From: Dyella solisilvae
GTDB lineage: Bacteria > Pseudomonadota > Gammaproteobacteria > Xanthomonadales > Rhodanobacteraceae
Assembly: GCF_003351225.1 (NCBI RefSeq)
Contig: NZ_QQSY01000001.1
Span: 1,462,824-1,526,823 of the forward strand
Direction of reading: 5' to 3'
DNA length: 64,000 nucleotides
Shown: positions 45,101 to 55,313 of the stretch, in pieces
How positions within the stretch are numbered: the first letter of the stretch is position 1
Layout of the letters: the number at the start of each line of letters is the position of its first letter
Position numbers and translations under genes: made by a program
The notes under the pieces: generated by a model
Databases searched by the model: none
Told to the model about the DNA's origin: nothing
Seen by the model: only the letters and a program-made list of their open reading frames with translations

Positions 45101-47104
45101 TCAGCCAATCACGCGCTTCACGGCGTCGACCACGTGCGGCACGGTGAAGCCGAACTCCTCGAACAGCTTGGCCGCCGGAGCCGAGGCGCCGAAGCTGTGC
45201 ATGCCGATCACTTCGCCGTCCAGGCCCACGTACTTGCGCCAGAAGTCGGCCGTGGCCGCTTCCACCGCCACGCGGGCGCGGCACCAGCCCGGCAGGATGG
45301 CTTCGCGATACTCCAGCGGCTGGGCGTCGAACGCTTCGGCGCAGGGCATCGACACCACGCGCACCGGCACGTTCTGCTGCGCCAGCGTGCGCGCCGCTTC
45401 CATCGCCAGTTCCACTTCCGAACCGGTGGCGATCAGGATGGCCTTGAACTTGGTGTCCTGCGGATCCGACAGCACGTAGGCGCCGCGGGCGATGTCCGCC
45501 ACCTGCTGCGCGGTGCGCTGCTGCGGCTTGAGGTTCTGGCGAGAGAACACGAGGCACGCCGGGTGGCCCTTGCGCTCGATGGCCAGCTTCCAGGACATCG
45601 CCGATTCCACCGCATCGCACGGACGCCACACCTGGTTGTTCGGGATGTAGCGCAGCGAGGCCAGGTGCTCCACCGGCTGGTGGGTCGGGCCGTCTTCGCC
45701 CAGGCCGATCGAGTCGTGGGTGTAGACGTGGATGGCGTGCGCCGGGATCAGCGCGCTCATGCGCACTGCGTTGCGGGCATAGTCGGAGAACACCAGGAAG
45801 GTGGCGTCGTACGGGATGAAGCCGCCATGCAGGGCCAGGCCGTTGGCGATGGCGGTCATGCCGAACTCGCGCACGCCGTAGTAGACGTAGTTGCCGTTGG
45901 GGTCATGGCCGTTGCCGGCATCGACGCTACCCGTCCACTTTGTGAGGTTGGAGCCGGCAAGGTCCGCCGAGCCGCCGATCAGCTCGGGCAGCAGCGGCGC
46001 GAACGCCTGGATGGTCATCTGCGAGGCCTTGCGCGAAGCGACGTCCACGCCGTCGGCCTGCAGCTTGTCGACGAAGGCCTGCGACTTGGCGGCCCAGTCC
46101 GCCGGCAACTCGCCGTTCATGCGGCGGGTGAACTCGGCCGCCAGCTCCGGGAACGCCGCGGTGTACTTGGCGACGGCATCGTGCCAGGTGCGCTCGCGCT
46201 CTGCGCCGGCCTGCTTGTGGTCCCAACCGGCGTAGATCTCGGCCGGGATCTCGAAAGGGGCATGGCGCCAGTCCAGCTCGTCGCGGGCGGCGGCCACTTC
46301 GGCCTTGCCCAGCGCGGCGCCGTGGCTCTCTTCCTTGCCCTGCTTGTGGGGCGCGCCGAAGCCGATGATGGTGCGGGCGCAGATCAGGGTGGGCTTGTCG
46401 CTCTGCGAGGTGGCCTCGGTGATCGCCTGCTTGATCGCGGCGGCGTCATGGCCGTCCACGCCACGGATCACGTTCCAGCCATAGGCCTCGAAACGCTTCG
46501 GCGTGTCGTCGGTGAACCAGCCGTGCACTTCGCCGTCGATGGAGATGCCGTTGTCGTCGTAAACCGCCACCAGCTTGCCGAGCTTCCAGGTGCCCGCCAG
46601 CGCGGCCACTTCATGCGAGATGCCTTCCATCAGGCAGCCGTCGCCGAGGAACACATAGGTGTGGTGGTTGACGATCTCGTGGCCCGGACGGTTGAAGTGA
46701 GCCGCCAGCACCTTCTCGGCGAGCGCGAAGCCGACCGCATTGGCCAGACCCTGGCCCAGCGGGCCGGTGGTGGTTTCCACGCCTGGGGTTTCGCTGGCTT
46801 CCGGATGGCCGGCGGTCTTGGAGTGCAGCTGGCGGAAGCGCTTGAGCTGGTCCATCGGCAGGTCATAGCCGGTCAGGTGCAGCAGCGCGTACTGCAGCAT
46901 CGAGCCGTGGCCATTGGAGAGCACGAAGCGGTCGCGGTTGAACCACTTGGGATTGACCGGGTTGTGCTGAAGGAAGTCGTTCCACAGCACTTCTGCAATG
47001 TCCGCCATGCCCATGGGCATGCCCGGGTGGCCGGAGTTGGCCTGTTCCACGGCGTCCATGGCAAGGGCGCGCACGGCGTTGGCGAGTTCACGGCGGGTAG
47101 TCAT
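45101..47104 (-). CDS. tkt: Transketolase
   Basis: 667 residues, standard size. The TPP motif is GDGCLMEG...DDNGISIDG, with GHPGMPMG at the N-terminus and the pyrimidine-domain [12 protein letters not shown]. Transfers two-carbon units between pentose-phosphate sugars. A GGAG lies about eleven bases before the ATG. The 3' end meets the strong bidirectional terminator. Confidence 0.97.
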   Translation of the reverse strand: MTTRRELANAVRALAMDAVEQANSGHPGMPMGMADIAEVLWNDFLQHNPVNPKWFNRDRFVLSNGHGSMLQYALLHLTGYDLPMDQLKRFRQLHSKTAGHPEASETPGVETTTGPLGQGLANAVGFALAEKVLAAHFNRPGHEIVNHHTYVFLGDGCLMEGISHEVAALAGTWKLGKLVAVYDDNGISIDGEVHGWFTDDTPKRFEAYGWNVIRGVDGHDAAAIKQAITEATSQSDKPTLICARTIIGFGAPHKQGKEESHGAALGKAEVAAARDELDWRHAPFEIPAEIYAGWDHKQAGAERERTWHDAVAKYTAAFPELAAEFTRRMNGELPADWAAKSQAFVDKLQADGVDVASRKASQMTIQAFAPLLPELIGGSADLAGSNLTKWTGSVDAGNGHDPNGNYVYYGVREFGMTAIANGLALHGGFIPYDATFLVFSDYARNAVRMSALIPAHAIHVYTHDSIGLGEDGPTHQPVEHLASLRYIPNNQVWRPCDAVESAMSWKLAIERKGHPACLVFSRQNLKPQQRTAQQVADIARGAYVLSDPQDTKFKAILIATGSEVELAMEAARTLAQQNVPVRVVSMPCAEAFDAQPLEYREAILPGWCRARVAVEAATADFWRKYVGLDGEVIGMHSFGASAPAAKLFEEFGFTVPHVVDAVKRVIG

Positions 47105-47358
47105 CTAGAAAGTCTCCGGGGGTATGGCGGCCAGAAAAGCGCCTATTGTCGCCGAATGCTGACCGCGCTGTCGCTCCCGATTTTTAGCAGACCCATGTTT
47201 CATATTAACAAGGCCTTAATAATGCACTAACGAGTATTGAAACTCCGGGACCCGTACCCCATCTAAGTCACGCACCGTCGCCACGAGGTGCCCAGCCGCC
47301 CCACGACCGAACCCCCGGCGCCGCGGACTGGCCCAAAAAAGACAAAGAGGAGTACCCG

Positions 47359-47973
47359 ATGAAGAACACCATTCTTGCCCTTGGCCTTGCCGCTGCCGGT
47401 CTGGCGGCCGTTCCCGCCGCTTTCGCGCAGGACGCGGGCCAGACCGCCCAGCAGGGCTGGTACGTCGGCGCCAACGCCGGTTACGGCCAGGTGCAGAAGG
47501 GCCCTTATGACAACGGCGACTTCGCCGGCGGCATCAAGGGCGGTTACCGCTTCGCCATCAACCCCGAGACCTCGCTGGGCATGGAAGTGGGCTATGTCTA
47601 CCTGGGCCGCGCCAGCGCCCGTGGCCAGTACACCCAGAACTTCGCCAACTACACCGGCAGCAATGGCCAGTCCAAGCTGCAGGGCGCGACCGCCGGCCTG
47701 GACCTGCGCTACAACATCAGCCAGAGCTGGTACGCCGAGCTTCGCGGCGGCGCGTTCTTCGCCAAGGGTTCGGGCCTGACCGACGACAGGTTCAACCCGC
47801 AGGCGGTCCGCTTCAACAGCACGGACTACTACGCCGGCGCCGGCGTGGGCTACAACATCACCCCGAAGTGGAGCGTGGGCCTGAACTACGACTACTACCA
47901 GGCCAGCGACAGCGACAAGAACATCCATCTGCCGACCAACCTGTACAGCGTCAGCGCGGAATACCGCTTCTGA
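47359..47973 (+). CDS. Outer membrane beta-barrel protein (OmpA-like/opacity family)
   Basis: 204 residues. Signal peptide ending AAFA|QDAG, then eight alternating strands (GWYVGANAGYGQ; GGIKGGYRFAINPETSLGMEVGYVYLG; AGLDLRYNISQSWYAELRGGAFF; YAGAGVGYNITPKWSVGLNYDYY) and a C-terminal Phe in VSAEYRF for BAM recognition. Small barrel of the OMP_b-brl type with unknown ligand. A strong GAGGAG ribosome site suggests high expression. It is divergent from tkt. Confidence 0.88.
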   Translation: MKNTILALGLAAAGLAAVPAAFAQDAGQTAQQGWYVGANAGYGQVQKGPYDNGDFAGGIKGGYRFAINPETSLGMEVGYVYLGRASARGQYTQNFANYTGSNGQSKLQGATAGLDLRYNISQSWYAELRGGAFFAKGSGLTDDRFNPQAVRFNSTDYYAGAGVGYNITPKWSVGLNYDYYQASDSDKNIHLPTNLYSVSAEYRF

Positions 47974-48000
47974 TAGCGGTCTCCAGGAACAGGGCAACAA

Positions 48001-48028
48001 AAAACGGGCGCCGCGAGGCGCCCGTTTT
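48001..48028. terminator. Bidirectional terminator between the barrel protein gene and fba
   Basis: Twelve-base stem AAAACGGGCGCC / GGCGCCCGTTTT with a GCGA tetraloop. Symmetric A and T ends serve both convergent genes. Confidence 0.93.
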
Positions 48029-48102
48029 CTTTTGGTTCTTCGATGCTTCCGCTTTTTCCGCAGGAGGGGCGCCGAGTGCGCCTCGCCACAGGATGCGGCT
48101 CT

Positions 48103-49110
48103 TTACTTGCCGTGCCACTGGCCCAGCGCGGCGAGGCCATTGTCCTTGGCGCGGGCCAGGACGGTCTTCTGCGCGTCGGCGTAGTTGGCCTTCATGTCCT
48201 TGGACCACAGCTTCAGCGCGGCCTGCTGCATGGCGCGACCGTAGGAGAAGCTCAGCGGCCACGGATGCGGGCCCATGCGGTTCATGGCGTTGAGGTGCGC
48301 GGTGGACTGCTCGTCGGTCTGGCCGCCCGAGAGGAACACGATGCCCGGCAGCGTGGCCGGCACGGTGGTCTTGAGCACGCGAACGGTGGCTTCGGCGACT
48401 TCCTCGACCTCGGCCTGCTCGTCCGCTTCCTTGCCCGGAATGACCATGCTGACCTTCAGGATGGTGCCTTCCAGCATCACGTTCTGCTCGTACAGCGCAT
48501 TGAACAGGCTGCGCAGCACGGCTTCGTGCACTTCGTAGCTGACTTCGATGCTGTGGTCGCCGTCCATGATCACTTCCGGCTCGACCATCGGCACCAGGCC
48601 GGCTTCCTGGCACAGCGCGGCGTAACGGGCCAGCGCGTGGCAGTTCGCCTCGATGGCGGTCGACGACGGGTTGTCTTCGCTGATGTTGATGACAGCGCGC
48701 CACTTGGCGAACTGGGCGCCCAGCTTCACGTACTCGGCGAGACGCTCGCGCAGGCCGTCGAGGCCTTCGGTGATCACGTCGCCCGGGAAGCCAGCCAGCG
48801 GCACCGGACCCTTGTCGACCTTGATGCCCGGGATGATGCCGTTCTTCTTCATGACCTGGGTGAACGGCACGCCGTCCTTGGTCGACTGACGAATGGTTTC
48901 GTCGTACAGGATGGCGCCGGAGATGTGCTCGCTGAGACCCGGCGCGGTGAGCAGCAGCTCACGGTAGGCGCGGCGATTCTCTTCCGTGTTCTCGATGCCA
49001 ACGGCCTCGAAACGCTTCTTGATGGTGTTGGTCGACTCGTCGATGGCGATGATGCCCTTGCCGGGCGCGACCATCGCAAGGGCGACGCTTTCGAGATCTT
49101 CGATGCTCAT
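48103..49110 (-). CDS. fbaB: Fructose-bisphosphate aldolase, class I
   Basis: 335 residues of the Schiff-base class I type, the kind common in eukaryotes: GKGIIAIDEST near the start, the Lys region LEGTILKVSMVIPG, and SGGQTDEQSTAHLNAMN near the end. Cleaves fructose-1,6-bisphosphate. No metal-binding class II motifs. GGAG is six bases before the ATG. It is read in the same direction as the TonB-like and pyruvate kinase genes but has its own spacing and probably its own promoter. The symbol is used loosely: this is not the DhnA-type E. coli FbaB. Confidence 0.93.
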   Translation of the reverse strand: MSIEDLESVALAMVAPGKGIIAIDESTNTIKKRFEAVGIENTEENRRAYRELLLTAPGLSEHISGAILYDETIRQSTKDGVPFTQVMKKNGIIPGIKVDKGPVPLAGFPGDVITEGLDGLRERLAEYVKLGAQFAKWRAVINISEDNPSSTAIEANCHALARYAALCQEAGLVPMVEPEVIMDGDHSIEVSYEVHEAVLRSLFNALYEQNVMLEGTILKVSMVIPGKEADEQAEVEEVAEATVRVLKTTVPATLPGIVFLSGGQTDEQSTAHLNAMNRMGPHPWPLSFSYGRAMQQAALKLWSKDMKANYADAQKTVLARAKDNGLAALGQWHGK

Positions 49111-49260
49111 GACAACTCCGGATACTTAGGCGGTGTGGGCCGCACAAGGTGGCGCCGCCCCGAGGGGCAGCCAGGCTGAAAGGCCGCGATTATAGGCCAT
49201 AAGCCGCCCGGGGGTCCGGAGCACCCCTGAACGGCCCTGCCACCGGCTCCGGGACCGGGA

Positions 49261-49710
49261 TCAGGCCTGGTCGAAGCCAGGCAGCTTGCAGGCGTTGGTA
49301 ATGGACTGGCGCTGGGCCGGGTCCGCCGGCAGGTTGAACGGTACGATGAAGTAGGTGTTGATCGGCTCGTGGGTGTTGTTCTTCAGCGACGGGCCATAAC
49401 GGAAGTTGCTGACCACGCTGGTAGCCACCCGATCCAGGTCGCTCTGCGGCACCACCTTGCGTACCGTCACGTTCTGCGGCACGCCGTCCGAGCCGATCAT
49501 GAAGCTCACCGCCACGCAGCCGGGCGCGGTCATGTTGCGGCCGCTGTTGGGGATGTCGGCGTCCACCTTGGTGTTGAGCATGATCCAGTAGTTTTGGATC
49601 TGCTCCGGACCCACCATGCGCGCCTGCGATTGCGCCAGCAGCGGCGCCGCCGCCACCGTGGCCAGCGCCAGCACCAGGGCCTGACCGAAGCGGCGTGACA
49701 TCGTGTTCAT
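49261..49710 (-). CDS. Secreted protein with TonB C-terminal-like domain
   Basis: 149 residues. A signal peptide (ALVLALATVAAAPLLAQ) is followed by a domain resembling the TonB C-terminus (GCVAVSFMIGSDGVPQNVTVRKVVPQSDLDRVATSVVSNFRYGPS). There is no proline-rich linker or membrane anchor, so it cannot be a normal energy transducer. AGGAGG lies before the ATG at 49710. Its two Cys (GCVA and NACK) could pair. Function unknown. Confidence 0.72.
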   Translation of the reverse strand: MNTMSRRFGQALVLALATVAAAPLLAQSQARMVGPEQIQNYWIMLNTKVDADIPNSGRNMTAPGCVAVSFMIGSDGVPQNVTVRKVVPQSDLDRVATSVVSNFRYGPSLKNNTHEPINTYFIVPFNLPADPAQRQSITNACKLPGFDQA

Positions 49711-49790
49711 GGAAAACCTCCTGCGCATGGGTTGGGGGACGTCGGCCGGGATTCTAGTCCCATCGGCCCGTGCCGACGTCGAAACCACGC

Positions 49791-51263
49791 TTACAGGTCG
49801 CGCAGGCACTCCACCACGCCCTCGGCGCCCACCGAGAGCAGCTTGAGCGTGTTGGTGCCGCCACCCTGGCCGATGTGGTCGCCGTGGGTCAGCACCACGC
49901 GATCACCCTCGACCAGTCGACCCTGGACGAACAGCTGGCGCACCGCATCGCGGGCGGAGCCGGCCGGGGTCTGCGACACGTGGGTGAACTTCACCGGCTG
50001 CACGTCACGGAACACCGACATGCGACGGCGCGCGTCATCAAACGGCGACAGCGCGTAGATCGGCACGGCGCTGCGGTAGCGCGACAGCCACTGCGCGGTG
50101 GCGCCCGATTCGGTCAGGGACACGATGGCGCGCACGCCGAGCTGGCTGGCCAGCACCATGGCGGCCAGGGCGATGGCTTGGTCCGTGCGGTCCAGCAAGT
50201 GACCCTGGGTGGCGGGATCTTCCTTCGGCTCGAACTGGCGCTCGGCGCCGAGGCAGATGCGGCGGAGCGCGGCCACGGCCTTGTCCGGATGGGCGCCGGC
50301 AGCCGATTCCTCCGACAGCATCACCGCATCGGTGCCGTCGATGACCGCGTTGGCCACGTCCATCACTTCGGCGCGGGTCGGGATCGGCGAGCGCACCATC
50401 GACTGCAGCATCTGCGTCGCGGTGATCACGGCGCGATTGCGCTGCACCGACTCACGGATGATCTTCTTCTGCAGGCCGGGCAGTTCGGCGTCGCCGATTT
50501 CCACGCCCAGGTCGCCGCGCGCCACCATCACCACGTCGGAGGCGTCGATGATCTCGCCCAGCACGGGGAGCGCATCGGCGCGCTCGATCTTGGACACGAG
50601 CGAAGCCTTGCCGCCCGCTTCCGTCAGCAGTCGACGCGCCTCATGCATGTCTTGCGCGGAGCGTACGAACGACACGGCCAGGAAGTCAGCGCCGATCTCG
50701 GCAGCCAGCTTGATGTCCGCCCGGTCCTTGTCCGACAGCGCGTCCACCGAGAGACCACCGCCCTGGCGGTTGAGTCCCTTGCGGTCGGAGAGGCGGCCGG
50801 CGATCAGTACGCGGCAACGCACTTCGGCGCCCTCCACCGATTCCACCGTCATCGCGACCAGGCCGTCGTCGAACAGCAGCACGTCACCCGCAGCCACATC
50901 GTTGGGCAGGCCGTAGTAGCTCACGCCGACGCGAGTGGCGTCGCCCAGCGGGGCGCCAGGGCGGCAGTCCAGCACGAAGCTGTCGCCGACCTTCAGCTCG
51001 ATCGGACCATTGGCGAACCTTTCAACACGGATTTTCGGACCTTGCAGGTCCGCCAGCACGCCGACCTCGCGGCCGAGCTTGGCGGCCGCTTCGCGTACGG
51101 CCACGGCGCGCGCGCGGTGATCGTCCGGCTGGCCGTGCGAGAGGTTCAAGCGAACCACGTCGACGCCTTCGGCGATGATTTTTTCGAGCATGCCAGGCGC
51201 GTCGGTCGCAGGACCGAGGGTGGCGACAATCTTTGTGCGGCGCAGCGGATTTTCAGTAGTCAT
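49791..51263 (-). CDS. pyk: Pyruvate kinase
   Basis: 490 residues. TKIVATLGPATDAPG at the N-terminus, the active site signature near LPVLGEIIDASDVVMVARGDLGVEI, and a C-terminal allosteric domain. Converts phosphoenolpyruvate and ADP to pyruvate and ATP. The C-terminal domain is complete, so effector control is possible. Confidence 0.97.
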   Translation of the reverse strand: MTTENPLRRTKIVATLGPATDAPGMLEKIIAEGVDVVRLNLSHGQPDDHRARAVAVREAAAKLGREVGVLADLQGPKIRVERFANGPIELKVGDSFVLDCRPGAPLGDATRVGVSYYGLPNDVAAGDVLLFDDGLVAMTVESVEGAEVRCRVLIAGRLSDRKGLNRQGGGLSVDALSDKDRADIKLAAEIGADFLAVSFVRSAQDMHEARRLLTEAGGKASLVSKIERADALPVLGEIIDASDVVMVARGDLGVEIGDAELPGLQKKIIRESVQRNRAVITATQMLQSMVRSPIPTRAEVMDVANAVIDGTDAVMLSEESAAGAHPDKAVAALRRICLGAERQFEPKEDPATQGHLLDRTDQAIALAAMVLASQLGVRAIVSLTESGATAQWLSRYRSAVPIYALSPFDDARRRMSVFRDVQPVKFTHVSQTPAGSARDAVRQLFVQGRLVEGDRVVLTHGDHIGQGGGTNTLKLLSVGAEGVVECLRDL

Positions 51264-51695
51264 GCATCCACGCTAGCAGATTTGGATCGATCTGCCAGAG
51301 GGTATTTGCAGGTTCCCGGCGACCATCTCGAGGGACGAAAGTGGACTGCATGTGGCCTGATTACCACCTCACCGAAGTGGTATGGTTCATCAACATCATT
51401 GAAGGCATCAAAGGGATCGACTGGTCTGCTTTGCAAGGACCGAATATGTCGATCACTGGTGTGGTATCAGCCCATTTGACGACCGCGCCGCACATGCGGT
51501 CCGGGCCCATCGACCGGCTGCGGCAAAGCCTGGCCGAAGCCCCGCCCGGAGCCTCCATCAAGCATTGTGCAGTGCATCACCCGCAGGCATTTGAAGGGGC
51601 AAACCGCGGCTTCGGACCAGGCATCCGGATGCGCAAGACATTGCGCTAGCATCGCCGCATGGATCGGGGAGATCCACACACAGGGGACCATCGAG
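51264..51695. other. Intergenic region between pyk and the S9 peptidase gene
   Basis: About 430 bases between divergent genes, which must hold both promoters. A 100-codon open frame crosses it but has no ribosome site or family likeness. A TACCAC...GTGGTA inverted repeat with a nine-base spacer lies at 51362-51382 and could be an operator; I cannot assign it. Confidence 0.4.
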
Positions 51696-53717
51696 ATGAC
51701 ACGTCGTAGGAGCGCGGCTATCGCGCTGGCATTGCTGTGCATCGCTCCTGCTGTGGCCGCCGCGGTGGAATCGGCCACGATCGCCACGCGAGACTTCATC
51801 CGCCCGAGTGAATTCACTGACGTGCTGCTTTCGCCGGATGGCCGCTACATCTCCGCACTGGCGCCCCGCCCCAACACACCCTACGAAAACATGCTGGCGG
51901 TCATCGACACCACCACCGGCAAGCCGGTCTCCAGCATTCGCGCGGGCAGTCGCAACGAAATCCTCGAGTATCGCTGGGTCAACGATCACCGCCTTGTCCT
52001 GGCCTTCGCCACCCGGGTGGGCAGCCTGGCAACGCCTTCGCCCACTGGCGAACTGATGGCGTTCGATGCCGACGGTAACCATGGCATCTATTTGTTCGGC
52101 GCGCGTGGCAACGTGAGCGCCGACAGCAACCACATGCAGCAGGGCGGCCTGCGCCGGGACGCCTATGCAAAGCTGCTCTCGTCAGCCCCCTTCGGTGACG
52201 AGCGCTTTCTGCTGGTGCAGACGCAACCGTTCACTGACCACCGTGAGGGCAGCGTGCCATCCATCGAACGACTCGATGTGGCGAGTGGCGAAAGCCGCCG
52301 CGTACTGGAAGGCCCCGCGCCCGATGTCTCGATGACCCTTGACCATACTGGCGAGGTTCGCGCGGCATACAGCGATGGACTCCTTTGGACGCGTGAAGCC
52401 CACGGCAAATGGACCCTGAGCAACAACCCGAATGCGTCGCACGTGGGGATATCACCGATTGGCTTCAATCATGACAACACCAGACTGTATGTCGAGGTGA
52501 CCCACCCGGAGGGCCCCGACTCCATCGAACTGATGGACCTCCAAAGCAGCGAGCGCACCCTGCTCTATCGTGGCGAATTTGCCGATCCAGGCGAACTGCT
52601 GCCCGCCGCCGATGGAAGCGATTTCTACGGCGTGATCACGGGCGACGGCGTGCAGGCCGTTCACTTCTTCGATCTCCATGGCATCGAGGCGCAGATCACC
52701 GACGCGCTGGCCGCCAGTTTTCCGGGCCAGCTGATCAGGCTGACGTCGTTCACCCGCGACGGCCGATTGGCCATCGTGGACGTCAGTAGCGATCGAAATC
52801 CGGGCGACTATTACCTGTTCGATCTCGACAAGAGCCAGGCGCGCTATCTCTTCAGCGAGAGGCGTTGGCTGCCCACGAAGCGCATGCGGCCGATGCAACC
52901 CATCGCGCTGAACGCGCGCGATGGCGTGCAGTTGCACGGCTTCCTCACCGAGCCGGAGGGCAAGGGGCCCTTTCCGATGGTGGTGCTGCCACACGGCGGA
53001 CCGCATGGCCTGTTCGACCAGTGGATGTTTGATGAGGAAACGCAGCTATTGGCGAGCCGTGGCTATGCGGTGCTGCAGATCAACTATCGCGGTTCCGGCG
53101 GTTACGGCGCGCACTTCGAGAACATGGGTTATCGCCAGTGGGGACTGGCGATGCAGGACGACATCACCGATGCCACCCGCTGGGCGATCCGCGAAGGGCA
53201 CGCCGACAGCGCGCGCGTGTGCATCTACGGCGGCAGCTACGGTGGCTACGCTGCGCTGGAAGGCGCGGTGCGCGAGCCGGACCTGTATCGATGCGCCATC
53301 GGTTATGCCGGCGTGTATGACCTGCGCCTCCAGCTCACCAAGAGCGATACGCAGCGCACTGACAGCGGACTGGACTATCTGCACGAAGCGATGGGCGACG
53401 ACACGGCCGACCTGCTGCGCCGCTCGCCCATCGCCGGCGCCGACCAGATCAAGGCCAATCTGCTGCTGATCCATGGTTACCTGGACGAGCGGGCGCCCTA
53501 CGCCCACTTCAAGGCCCTGACCAACGCCTTGGACAAACAACGCAAGCATTACGAGTCGCTGGTGGAGTCAAGCGAAGGTCACGGATTCTTCCTGCTGGAC
53601 CATCAACTTGCCATGTACGACAAGCTGCTGGATTTCCTGGCCCGCAATATCGGCCCCTCCTCGGCGGCGACCGGCGACACCACCGCCACTTCGCGCACGC
53701 TGCCCGCCAATCCCTGA
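51696..53717 (+). CDS. S9-family prolyl oligopeptidase-like peptidase, secreted
   Basis: 673 residues with a signal peptide (AIALALLCIAPAVAAA). The first 400 residues are a WD-like beta-propeller and the last 260 an alpha/beta hydrolase. The catalytic triad is Ser514 (GGSYGGYAAL), Asp597 (HGYLDERAP) and His629 (SSEGHGF). Such enzymes cut short peptides, often acyl- or dipeptidyl-type, in the periplasm. AGGGG lies upstream of the ATG at 51696, which directly precedes the signal sequence. Confidence 0.9.
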   Translation: MTRRRSAAIALALLCIAPAVAAAVESATIATRDFIRPSEFTDVLLSPDGRYISALAPRPNTPYENMLAVIDTTTGKPVSSIRAGSRNEILEYRWVNDHRLVLAFATRVGSLATPSPTGELMAFDADGNHGIYLFGARGNVSADSNHMQQGGLRRDAYAKLLSSAPFGDERFLLVQTQPFTDHREGSVPSIERLDVASGESRRVLEGPAPDVSMTLDHTGEVRAAYSDGLLWTREAHGKWTLSNNPNASHVGISPIGFNHDNTRLYVEVTHPEGPDSIELMDLQSSERTLLYRGEFADPGELLPAADGSDFYGVITGDGVQAVHFFDLHGIEAQITDALAASFPGQLIRLTSFTRDGRLAIVDVSSDRNPGDYYLFDLDKSQARYLFSERRWLPTKRMRPMQPIALNARDGVQLHGFLTEPEGKGPFPMVVLPHGGPHGLFDQWMFDEETQLLASRGYAVLQINYRGSGGYGAHFENMGYRQWGLAMQDDITDATRWAIREGHADSARVCIYGGSYGGYAALEGAVREPDLYRCAIGYAGVYDLRLQLTKSDTQRTDSGLDYLHEAMGDDTADLLRRSPIAGADQIKANLLLIHGYLDERAPYAHFKALTNALDKQRKHYESLVESSEGHGFFLLDHQLAMYDKLLDFLARNIGPSSAATGDTTATSRTLPANP

Positions 53718-53764
53718 GCCGACGGGCGCGTTCGATGGATAGCGTGGCGCTGGGGTGGCCTGCC

Positions 53765-54577
53765 TCAGCCGCCTGACAGGGCGAGATTCAGCACCTCGGC
53801 GAGGCGGCGTCCCGCCTGGCGCAGGCGCAGTTCTGCCACGGGCAATTCCTTGTCCACGTAGGCCTGGTCGATCTTGTGGCCGTCCGGGTAGATGTCGCGC
53901 GAGATCTGGCAGGACTCTTCGGCCCACTGCGCGTACGGGTTGTCCAGCGGCGCGATGGGCGGCGGGAGCGCGACCGTGCCGCGGGACTCCAGCTCGTCGG
54001 CGTAGGGCTTCGATTCCAGGCCGCGAGTCTTCAGCAGGCCCGAGTCCCACACGCTGTGCAGGTTGGTTCCCTTGCCGTTGAACTGCACCTGGTAGGCGTT
54101 GCCACCCTTGTCGTCGCGCGAGCCGCCGTGCAGAGGTTGGTGCTCGTCACCGATGAAATGCACCACGAACTTGAGCGCCTGCAGGCGGGCGGCGTCCGGC
54201 TGGCTCCGGTCGGCGAGGATCTTCACGTAATGGTCGATACCGGCCACCACGCACTGGCCGTCCTTGCAGTCGCGCGGCGGCGTGTAGTTGCAATCGCCGG
54301 AGGTGAAATCGACATAGTGGAGGGCGCGGGTCTGCTTCCACAGCGCGTCCTGGGCGGGATCGTTGCGGATCTCGTCCGCCCAGCTGGCGATATCCGCCAG
54401 CGACTTGGTGTGTTCGGGCGCCAGCAGGCGCTCCACCTCGGCTTCCGCCGCAGGGCTCAGGTGGCGCTGCGCCACGTCGGCGACGACGCTGTGGCCGAGC
54501 TGGCCCCAGCCATAGGCCATCGGCGCCAGGGCAAGACAGACGAGGGCGGCGGCGACGGAGCGGCGTGGAAGCTTCAT
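53765..54577 (-). CDS. S1/P1-type nuclease, secreted
   Basis: 270 residues. After the signal peptide (ALAPMAYG) the mature protein begins with W24, the tryptophan whose amino group binds zinc in P1 nuclease. Further ligands are visible in WGQLGHSVVADVA, SWADEIR, LHYVDF and FIGDEHQPLHGG. It degrades single-stranded RNA and DNA and removes 3' phosphates. Three zinc sites seem complete. The ribosome site is modest (AGGA about eleven bases upstream). Confidence 0.92.
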   Translation of the reverse strand: MKLPRRSVAAALVCLALAPMAYGWGQLGHSVVADVAQRHLSPAAEAEVERLLAPEHTKSLADIASWADEIRNDPAQDALWKQTRALHYVDFTSGDCNYTPPRDCKDGQCVVAGIDHYVKILADRSQPDAARLQALKFVVHFIGDEHQPLHGGSRDDKGGNAYQVQFNGKGTNLHSVWDSGLLKTRGLESKPYADELESRGTVALPPPIAPLDNPYAQWAEESCQISRDIYPDGHKIDQAYVDKELPVAELRLRQAGRRLAEVLNLALSGG

Positions 54578-54648
54578 GCGGGCAGGAGTCCTGATTGGGG
54601 GCCGCGAAGTCTGCCATAGCCGCATGACAGTCCGCCGCAAGGTTTTCA

Positions 54649-55119
54649 TCAACCGGCGTTCGGCACGGACAGGGACTGGCCGGCGCCGTCGCGCACGCTC
54701 ACGTCCACGGCGATGCCCTGGCGCACGCTCTGGGTCACGATGCAGAAGTCCTCGAACTGGGCCAACACGCGATCGAGGTGCTCCAGCACCTCGGCCCGGT
54801 CCGCCAGCTGCAGGTCCACCCCGATATGGGCGATGCGCCAGCGGCCGTGCTCGTTTCGGGCCAGCGTCGCGCGGGCCTTGGCGCCCAGCTGGCCGGGCGT
54901 GTTCTTGTACTTGCGCAGGGCGAACAACAGGCTGGCGGTCAGGCAGTTGGCCACCGCGGCGGCCAGCAGCCGGGAGGGGTTGGGGCCCGCGTCACGCCCG
55001 ATGGGCGAGGTCTCGTCGGTGGTCAGGTCGGGGATGGCGGTGTCGTCGAAGCGGATCCGGAACTCGTAATCGGCCACCTGTTCCACGGTGATGTCGACGA
55101 ACTGCTCTGCCTCGCTCAT
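54649..55119 (-). CDS. OsmC/Ohr-family protein
   Basis: 156 residues. The two redox cysteines are C59 in AAAVANCLTASLL and C126 in EDFCIVTQSV, matching OsmC-type peroxide reductases. The subgroup (OsmC, Ohr or YhfA) is not certain. Reduces organic hydroperoxides with lipoyl or thiol donors. GGAG precedes the ATG; it stands alone and is divergent from gapA. Confidence 0.88.
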   Translation of the reverse strand: MSEAEQFVDITVEQVADYEFRIRFDDTAIPDLTTDETSPIGRDAGPNPSRLLAAAVANCLTASLLFALRKYKNTPGQLGAKARATLARNEHGRWRIAHIGVDLQLADRAEVLEHLDRVLAQFEDFCIVTQSVRQGIAVDVSVRDGAGQSLSVPNAG

Positions 55120-55313
55120 GGCGTACTCCTCGGGGTGGGGGCTGCGATGTTTCCAAAGGCCCGATTCAAGCGCGTTGGCGGCTTCCTGAACAGCCCGGCC
55201 GCCCCCGAACGGGGCTCCGCGTGAGCCCTTAGCCCGGTTCAGGCTAAAATGACCGTTTTACGGCGGCCCCACAGCCGCCATTTTCGTCATCTCACTCCGG
55301 AGGACGCTGTCCC

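Noticed and set aside
44924-47230. Very long open frame opposite to tkt
   Set aside because: It mirrors the codon pattern of a clear transketolase gene; long antisense frames are common in high-GC DNA. The same holds for long frames opposite to the cystathionine beta-synthase, pgk and pyk genes.
51341-51649. Forward 102-codon frame upstream of the S9 peptidase
   Set aside because: GTG start without a ribosome site, odd composition and no recognisable domain; the interval is more likely promoter DNA.
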